From the NCBI GenBank assembly GCA_017539025.1, contig JAFYHT010000034.1, positions 1 through 64,000 on the forward strand: DNA of 64,000 nucleotides, given 5' to 3'. A program made the translations under genes and the position numbers. Each line of letters starts with the position of its first letter. Within the stretch, counting starts at the first letter, position 1. Positions 59,143 through 64,000 of this stretch are shown here, piece after piece. This DNA comes from Erysipelotrichaceae bacterium. GTDB taxonomy: Bacteria; Bacillota_I; Bacilli_A; Erysipelotrichales; Erysipelotrichaceae. The notes beneath the pieces are model-generated. The model was not told where the DNA came from and did no database searches. It saw only the letters and a list, made by a program, of their open reading frames with translations.

Positions 59143-60854
59143 TTCTTATTCTTTCTGGCAGCCTTTGCTTCTGCCTTGGCTTTCTTTTCCACAAGCTTCT
59201 TCAGATATTTCTCGTTTTCTGCGTCAAAATCAAGACCCTTCTTCTGACAGCGTTCCTTCAGATCACGGATGCGGTTTTCTTCCTGTTCCCTTTCACTGTT
59301 TTCTCTTTCGATGCGATCCTGTTCTTCCGGCTCGATCCACTCTTCACCTCGTGCAAGCACAGCCTCTTTCTTTCTTTCCAGCAGATCCTTATTGATCTCA
59401 GGAAGCTTCTTTTCCAGATCGACGAACGGCAGGATGACGACATTGATCATAGCACTGACAAACTCGATCCCATAGAAAGCGATACCCAGGAAAGTCAAAG
59501 CAGCAGCCGGCTGGAAGCCTGCACTGTTGGCATCAAAGCCCAGCATCGTCAATACTTTCTCATAAAGTCCGGCAACAGGGGCATACATCACGTTCTGGAG
59601 GGTAGAGATGATACCGACAGCCAGAAGACCTTCCAGACGATAACCGGAACTGTGTTCAATACTGTCGAAACACGAAGATGTCAATGCGCCTAACATATAA
59701 GCTGCCGGGATATAACCGAGCTGTTTCATAAAACCGGCGATATAGGCAACCATCACATTTGTCGGAAACAGAATGCCGACAAGACTTGCCGCAGCGACGA
59801 TGATATATCCGACCAATGTCGTATTGCGGATCCCAAAACGTCTGGTGATCGGATAGATCGCAAAAGCACCTACTCCAAGAGGAACACCTGTCAGGATCGT
59901 ATAGATCATGAACAGTGACGGATCATTGATTCCTCCTAAAACATAAGAAACGAAATAATACTGCACATTGGTACCGCGGAAATTATCCGCAAGAGATACG
60001 ACGATCGAAGCGATCAGCAACAAGACATAATACCTGTCATGGAAAAGAGCCTTGAACTGTTCCTTCAGAGGGATATCATTGCTTTCACCCATCTCTTGCA
60101 CATCTTCCACGACTCTTTCACGGGTATAGAAGTATTCGATCAGTAAGAGCGGGATCGCCAGTATGGTCGTGCCACAGATCAGATACCAGAAGGAATTCAA
60201 AGTCTCATCCGGCTGGATCACATAAGGAAGAAGAACACTGTTGATGATCAGTCCGATCAAAGTACCGGAGATCAGAGTCCAGCTCAGCTTGCGGGCATAA
60301 GCGACTTTCTCACGATCTGCGATATTGCGTGAAGTCAGAGAAACGATATTCGTATTGAAAAGTAAATAGAAACATGTCCCAAACAGATTGTATATGACAT
60401 AGATCAGATAGAAATAAACCCAATATCCACTTTCAGAAGAAGGCATCGGTTTCATGAACATCAGAAAACCGGTAAAGATCGCAACGAAACCAAAGATCAG
60501 ATACCAGGGTCTCATTCGGCCCTGACGGGATTTTGTGTGCTGCATCAGATAGCCGGTAAAGATACCCATCGGAAGAGCCAGGATCCTTGTACCCAAAGCA
60601 GCCCAGTAATACACCGTACCTAAATGCCTGTAGGCTTCGCTGTTCACATCGCCGCCGACAGCGACCGACATCTGTTTCATGATGAAGATCTCCATTAATG
60701 AAGCGATCGTGTTTACCAACATGATCAGTCCAAGCGGACCTACTACATGTCCCAGTATGAGTTCCTTTTTTGTGACGGAACGGGTCTTTGCCTTAGAGTC
60801 CATAAAAGGTTTTTCAAATAATCCCTTATCCAAGAATCTGATTTCTTTTGCCAT
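59139..60854 (-). CDS. GPH family sugar:cation symporter (MelB/XynP-like)
   Basis: A 571-residue inner-membrane transporter of the glycoside-pentoside-hexuronide family. About 12 hydrophobic segments are visible, with GPLGLIMLVNTIASL early and RQGRMRPWYLIFGFVAIF after helix 3, a family hallmark. The last 80 residues are hydrophilic and coiled-coil-like, ending in a Lys/Ala-rich tail; some GPH members carry a IIA domain here, but this one does not. I chose the ATG at 60854 for the GGAGG 10 bases ahead. It is the first gene of the operon and should import the oligosaccharides cut by the five following hydrolases. It is divergent from an AraC gene. Confidence 0.9.
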   Translation of the reverse strand: MAKEIRFLDKGLFEKPFMDSKAKTRSVTKKELILGHVVGPLGLIMLVNTIASLMEIFIMKQMSVAVGGDVNSEAYRHLGTVYYWAALGTRILALPMGIFTGYLMQHTKSRQGRMRPWYLIFGFVAIFTGFLMFMKPMPSSESGYWVYFYLIYVIYNLFGTCFYLLFNTNIVSLTSRNIADREKVAYARKLSWTLISGTLIGLIINSVLLPYVIQPDETLNSFWYLICGTTILAIPLLLIEYFYTRERVVEDVQEMGESNDIPLKEQFKALFHDRYYVLLLIASIVVSLADNFRGTNVQYYFVSYVLGGINDPSLFMIYTILTGVPLGVGAFAIYPITRRFGIRNTTLVGYIIVAAASLVGILFPTNVMVAYIAGFMKQLGYIPAAYMLGALTSSCFDSIEHSSGYRLEGLLAVGIISTLQNVMYAPVAGLYEKVLTMLGFDANSAGFQPAAALTFLGIAFYGIEFVSAMINVVILPFVDLEKKLPEINKDLLERKKEAVLARGEEWIEPEEQDRIERENSEREQEENRIRDLKERCQKKGLDFDAENEKYLKKLVEKKAKAEAKAARKNKK

Positions 60855-60961
60855 GATCAAAAAGCCTCCATTGTTTCTTTTCGATTTCATTGTAAAATGG
60901 CATATCTCTTTTGTATTTCAATATCGGCTATGATATTCTAAAATCGGACAAGGTTAAAACG

Positions 60962-61759
60962 ATGGATGATCTATTTGAACAATATGAAAAACGAGGCAAG
61001 GCCTCCCGTACCAAAATCGCCCGCAGTCACGCCGATTCTTCCTCGGATGCCAAGGAAAGCGGAACATATCACGGGACCTATCAGTTTGAAAATCTTCTCT
61101 TGAGTTACATCCGGGACGGAGAGCTGGAAAAGCTGAGATCTTTTCTGGAAGAAACAGCTCAACACAGGGAATTCAATATCGGAAAACTCGCATCGGATCC
61201 GCTCCGCCAGGCCAAAAACATGGTCATCGGATTCACAGCTCTGGTTGGAAAGGTTGCAGGGATACCGGGAGGGATGGATATCGAAGATGCCTACAGACTG
61301 ATCGATCTCTACACCCAGGAGATCGAAAAGTGTCAGAGCGAGGAAGATGTCTGGCTCTTGCAGTTCAACATGGTCATCGATTTCACCGAACGTGTCAGAC
61401 AGAATAAACTGTCAGAAGATCTTTCGAGGGAAATCTTTACGGCAGTTCAATACATCGGCGATCACGCGCACGATACCATCAGGATCGATGATGTCGCATC
61501 CCATGTGGGATTAAGCAGATCTTGCCTGACGAAGCGATTCCGCAGTGAGATCGGGATGAGTATCAACGACTATATCACTCAGGCCAAGATCCGTGATGCC
61601 AAAAGACTGCTTCGCTATTCCGACAGGACATATGGCGAGATCGCAGCTGTGCTGGCCTTCTCTTCGCAAGCCTACTTCCAGACCGTATTCAAAAAAGTGA
61701 CAGGACTGACTCCCGGAGAATATCGAAAGACGCACAGCGAAGGAAACAGTTCTCATTGA
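60962..61759 (+). CDS. AraC family regulator of the symporter/hydrolase operon
   Basis: A 265-residue regulator. The N-terminal region is helical without a cupin motif (FENLLLSYIRDGELEKLRSFLEE, then VAGIPGGMDIEDAYRLIDLY), like the middle region of YesN-type proteins. The C-terminal 100 residues carry both helix-turn-helix motifs (IRIDDVASHVGLSRSCLTKRFRSEIG and YGEIAAVLAFSSQAYFQTVFKKVTGLTPGEYRKT). I chose the ATG at 60962 after a modest AAGG. It is divergent from the GPH symporter gene across a 107-base spacer and most likely activates that operon. A shared terminator separates it from the folate genes. Confidence 0.9.
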   Translation: MDDLFEQYEKRGKASRTKIARSHADSSSDAKESGTYHGTYQFENLLLSYIRDGELEKLRSFLEETAQHREFNIGKLASDPLRQAKNMVIGFTALVGKVAGIPGGMDIEDAYRLIDLYTQEIEKCQSEEDVWLLQFNMVIDFTERVRQNKLSEDLSREIFTAVQYIGDHAHDTIRIDDVASHVGLSRSCLTKRFRSEIGMSINDYITQAKIRDAKRLLRYSDRTYGEIAAVLAFSSQAYFQTVFKKVTGLTPGEYRKTHSEGNSSH

Positions 61760-61760
61760 T

Positions 61761-61793
61761 AAAAAATACCAGTTCATCTGAACTGGTATTTCT
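61761..61793. terminator. Bidirectional terminator between AraC and DHFR-DUF362 genes
   Basis: AAATACCAGTTCA and TGAACTGGTATTT form a perfect 13-bp inverted repeat, with A-rich and T-rich flanks on both sides. Confidence 0.9.
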
Positions 61794-61816
61794 TTCGTTT
61801 TATTATCCTGTATGAT

Positions 61817-63283
61817 TTAGAACTCGACTCTCTTGAATGGCTTGACGTCCTTGACTGCCTCTTTCGGTGTCAGACGTGCTTCGTCATTGTCTAAGTCGAT
61901 CAGGATGTAACGGCTGTTGCCCATGCCCATTTCCTTCATATAAGTGAGCTGGCGGAAGCCGTGTCTTGACTGCATCCTCTCCCATAAGTCATGGTGCTGT
62001 TCCTCAGTCATCGCATTGACCAGGTCAACACAGGCTGTATCGATGGCACAGATATCAGTAGAGGCAAGTACACCGACATTTGGTGTCACGACCGGAGCTG
62101 CTGCCACGCCTTCGCAGTCACAGCTGACAGACATGTTTCTCATGACATTGACATAAGTCACATTCTTTCCGAAATGATCGATCGTCGCCTTGGTAGACTC
62201 CGTGATCTTTTCCATCAGTTCTTCTTCCGTGACGGACCATTGGCCTTCGCCCTTTCTGGCATGGATCATTCCCTTGCCGATCCTGCCGTCTGCGCAGCCG
62301 ATACCGATGTTCTTGTTGGAACCGCCGAAACCGCCCATCGCATGACCCTTGAAGTGAGTCAGCGTCAGCATCGAATCATAGTTTGGAAGATGAGATCCGA
62401 CTGTCATATGATCGAACCAGTTGCCTCCCTTGACAGGAAGATCGACTGTTCCCTCTTCATCCGTGATGTCTACTTTACAGAAGTTCCATCCGTTGACCTC
62501 CAAGGTCTCACGATGCTGCTCAGTGGTATAGCGATCACCTTCATAGTAGGTGTTGGTCTCGATGATCGTCGCATCCTTTAAGGATTCACTTGTCTCCATC
62601 AGCTGCTTGACCCATTTAGCCGGAATGAAGTTTGGACCGTTCTTTTCACCGGTATGTAGTTTGATGGCTACCTTACCTGTGATGTGCTCGTTTACTTTCT
62701 CATAAGCTTTCCTGATACCTTCAGGAGAAATGTCTCTGGTGAAGTAAACGATCGATTCGTTTCCTGTCCTTTCCTCAAATGGTACGTAGATGTTGCCGTC
62801 TTTTCTTGTCATTTCAGTTCCCTTTCTTTTCAGTTCTCTGTATACGAAATCCGGATAATCGACTTCTTTCGTGACGATCCAGTCATCTTCATCATAGGCA
62901 TCGAAATGTGTATCGACCTCATATGCCTCCTTGACGAAAGAGATATAAGCCTTCTTCGCATAAGGATATGCCTGTCTGTAGATCGAGGCACCGCCGCAGA
63001 CGATATATTCCGTCTCATCGTTTTCGTGTTCCTTCAGGAAAGCGATGAGATCATGTGTTACTTCAGCGTCTTCCGGCTTGTATTCCGGATCGATGGATAC
63101 GACCGTGATGTATCTGTCGACGAGTTTTCTTGGCAAACCGTCATAGGTTGTCTGACCCATGAGGATATTCTTATATAAGGTATTGGCCTTGAAGATCTTC
63201 AGTTCATCCTTCAGATGCCAAGGAAGAGCTCCCTTGATACCGATCCCCTTGTTGGGATCGAATGCGACGGAAAAGCTGATCAT
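61817..63283 (-). CDS. folA: Dihydrofolate reductase fused in frame to a DUF362 protein
   Basis: One 488-residue frame. Residues 1-157 are a complete DHFR that reduces dihydrofolate to tetrahydrofolate: [27 protein letters not shown], with acid Glu27 at the E. coli Asp27 position, then [13 protein letters not shown] and [16 protein letters not shown], ending at the expected last strand [10 protein letters not shown]. From Met158 comes a 331-residue DUF362 protein ([43 protein letters not shown]), an uncharacterised family with conserved cysteines. At the junction GAAAGGGA lies 6 bases before the Met158 ATG (62812), and a TGA lies in another frame one base before it. The start overlaps thyA in ATGA. 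Confidence 0.85.
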   Translation of the reverse strand: MISFSVAFDPNKGIGIKGALPWHLKDELKIFKANTLYKNILMGQTTYDGLPRKLVDRYITVVSIDPEYKPEDAEVTHDLIAFLKEHENDETEYIVCGGASIYRQAYPYAKKAYISFVKEAYEVDTHFDAYDEDDWIVTKEVDYPDFVYRELKRKGTEMTRKDGNIYVPFEERTGNESIVYFTRDISPEGIRKAYEKVNEHITGKVAIKLHTGEKNGPNFIPAKWVKQLMETSESLKDATIIETNTYYEGDRYTTEQHRETLEVNGWNFCKVDITDEEGTVDLPVKGGNWFDHMTVGSHLPNYDSMLTLTHFKGHAMGGFGGSNKNIGIGCADGRIGKGMIHARKGEGQWSVTEEELMEKITESTKATIDHFGKNVTYVNVMRNMSVSCDCEGVAAAPVVTPNVGVLASTDICAIDTACVDLVNAMTEEQHHDLWERMQSRHGFRQLTYMKEMGMGNSRYILIDLDNDEARLTPKEAVKDVKPFKRVEF

Positions 63284-64000
63284 ACGGACACCTTCCCCTT
63301 GATCGCAGGCCACGGATCATAATCAAGTACCTTGACATCATCGATCGTGAAATCAAAGATGTCCTTGATCTCAGGATTCAGCCACAGTTTAGGAAGTGGC
63401 TTCGGTTCTCTTGAAAGCTGTTCCTTGATCTGATCGATGTGATCGAGATAGATATGCGCATCGCCAAAAGTATGGATGAACTCATATGGTTTATATCCGC
63501 AGACCTGAGCTACCATCGCCAGTAACAGTGAATAGGAAGCGATATTGAACGGCACACCCAGGAACAAGTCGGCTGAACGCTGATATAACTGACAGCTCAG
63601 CTTCTTCTTGTCGGCAGAAACATAGAACTGGAAGAATGCGTGACATGGAGGCAAAGCCATCTGATCGACCTGTGCCGGATTATAGGCAACGACCAGATGT
63701 CTTCTGGAGAACGGATCCTTCTTCAGGTTCTCGATCAGTTCCTTGATCTGATCGACACCGCTGCCGTCAAAATCACGCCACTGCTTGCCATAGACTGGAC
63801 CTAAGTCTCCCCACTTGTCCGCAAAAGCTTCATCTTCACAGATCTTCGCGATGAATTCTTCCATCGTCTCGCCTTTAAATTCTTCTGAATTCTTATACTT
63901 GGCATATGGCCAGTCATTCCAGATCTTGACGTTCTTCAAAGCAAGAGGCCTGATATTGGTCTCGCCTTTCAAGAACCAGAAAAGTTCCTCAAAAATGCCT
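63280..64000 (-). CDS. thyA: Thymidylate synthase (5' end outside window)
   Basis: The frame runs off the right edge, so only about 240 C-terminal residues are visible; the first codons at the edge read [15 protein letters not shown]. This is the classical folate-dependent enzyme making dTMP from dUMP. It has the [13 protein letters not shown] phosphate loop, catalytic Cys in [31 protein letters not shown], and the end [16 protein letters not shown]. Its stop overlaps the DHFR start by 4 bases, coupling dTMP synthesis to regeneration of tetrahydrofolate. Confidence 0.97.
   Translation of the reverse strand, partial: GIFEELFWFLKGETNIRPLALKNVKIWNDWPYAKYKNSEEFKGETMEEFIAKICEDEAFADKWGDLGPVYGKQWRDFDGSGVDQIKELIENLKKDPFSRRHLVVAYNPAQVDQMALPPCHAFFQFYVSADKKKLSCQLYQRSADLFLGVPFNIASYSLLLAMVAQVCGYKPYEFIHTFGDAHIYLDHIDQIKEQLSREPKPLPKLWLNPEIKDIFDFTIDDVKVLDYDPWPAIKGKVSV

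Noticed and set aside
61991..63178. Long plus-strand open frames opposite the DHFR-DUF362 gene
   Set aside because: They are antisense to strongly conserved motifs of both domains and lack plausible starts.

Overview
This window looks like chromosomal DNA from a low-to-mid-GC Gram-positive carbohydrate fermenter, most likely a gut or rumen Firmicute related to Erysipelotrichales. The family assignment is an inference. It rests on the AddAB recombination pair, the rsmG-noc-parA-parB block, PTS permeases of the beta-glucoside type, strong AGGAGG ribosome binding sites and the absence of any outer-membrane machinery. No rRNA, tRNA, CRISPR array or complete insertion sequence was seen. No gene-free stretch exceeds 300 bases.

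Layout. 1-5.3 kb: the tail of an unknown gene, then two cytoplasmic GH3 enzymes with the reversed domain order. 5.4-8.5 kb: a TetR regulator, a MATE exporter and a BtpA-like protein. 8.5-14.7 kb: addB-addA followed by a PrpE-like phosphatase. 14.8-18.8 kb: a 6-phospho-beta-glucosidase and PTS EIIBC operon divergent from a LysR regulator. 19-27.7 kb: two GH78 alpha-rhamnosidases, each paired with an AraC regulator, then a decayed GH51-like/AraC pair. 27.8-29.7 kb: a DUF4143 ATPase and a serine recombinase. 29.9-36 kb: PTS EIIBC, two Gfo/Idh/MocA oxidoreductases and a second 6-phospho-beta-glucosidase, with a divergent LacI regulator. 36.2-41.9 kb: an SGNH esterase, a YjbR-EVE-like protein, a PatB/MalY enzyme, a broken secreted lipase-like gene, a PfkB kinase and a Phd/VapC toxin-antitoxin pair. 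42-46.3 kb: rsmG-noc-parA-parB-telA. 46.4-49.4 kb: nfnA-nfnB-nadK. 49.7 kb: an MNT nucleotidyltransferase. 50.2-61.8 kb: a tight operon with a GPH symporter and GH2, GH3, GH39, GH43 and GH1 enzymes, next to an AraC regulator. 61.8-64 kb: thyA and a DHFR-DUF362 fusion.

The window contains at least four separately regulated glycoside systems. Substrates appear to be imported whole, either phosphorylated by PTS or through a cation symporter, and cut inside the cell, because none of the hydrolases shows a signal peptide.

The observations that most deserve a second look are: a DHFR-DUF362 fusion that still carries a ribosome binding site and start codon at the junction; four genes without a Shine-Dalgarno whose -10 box sits 6-7 bases before the start codon, suggesting leaderless mRNAs; three exact-period 23-bp repeats before the DUF4143 ATPase; a perfect 22-bp palindrome before a DNA-binding-MNT fusion; a deletion that seems to have removed the 5' ends of two divergent genes; and a phospho-glycoside operon with paired Gfo/Idh/MocA enzymes.
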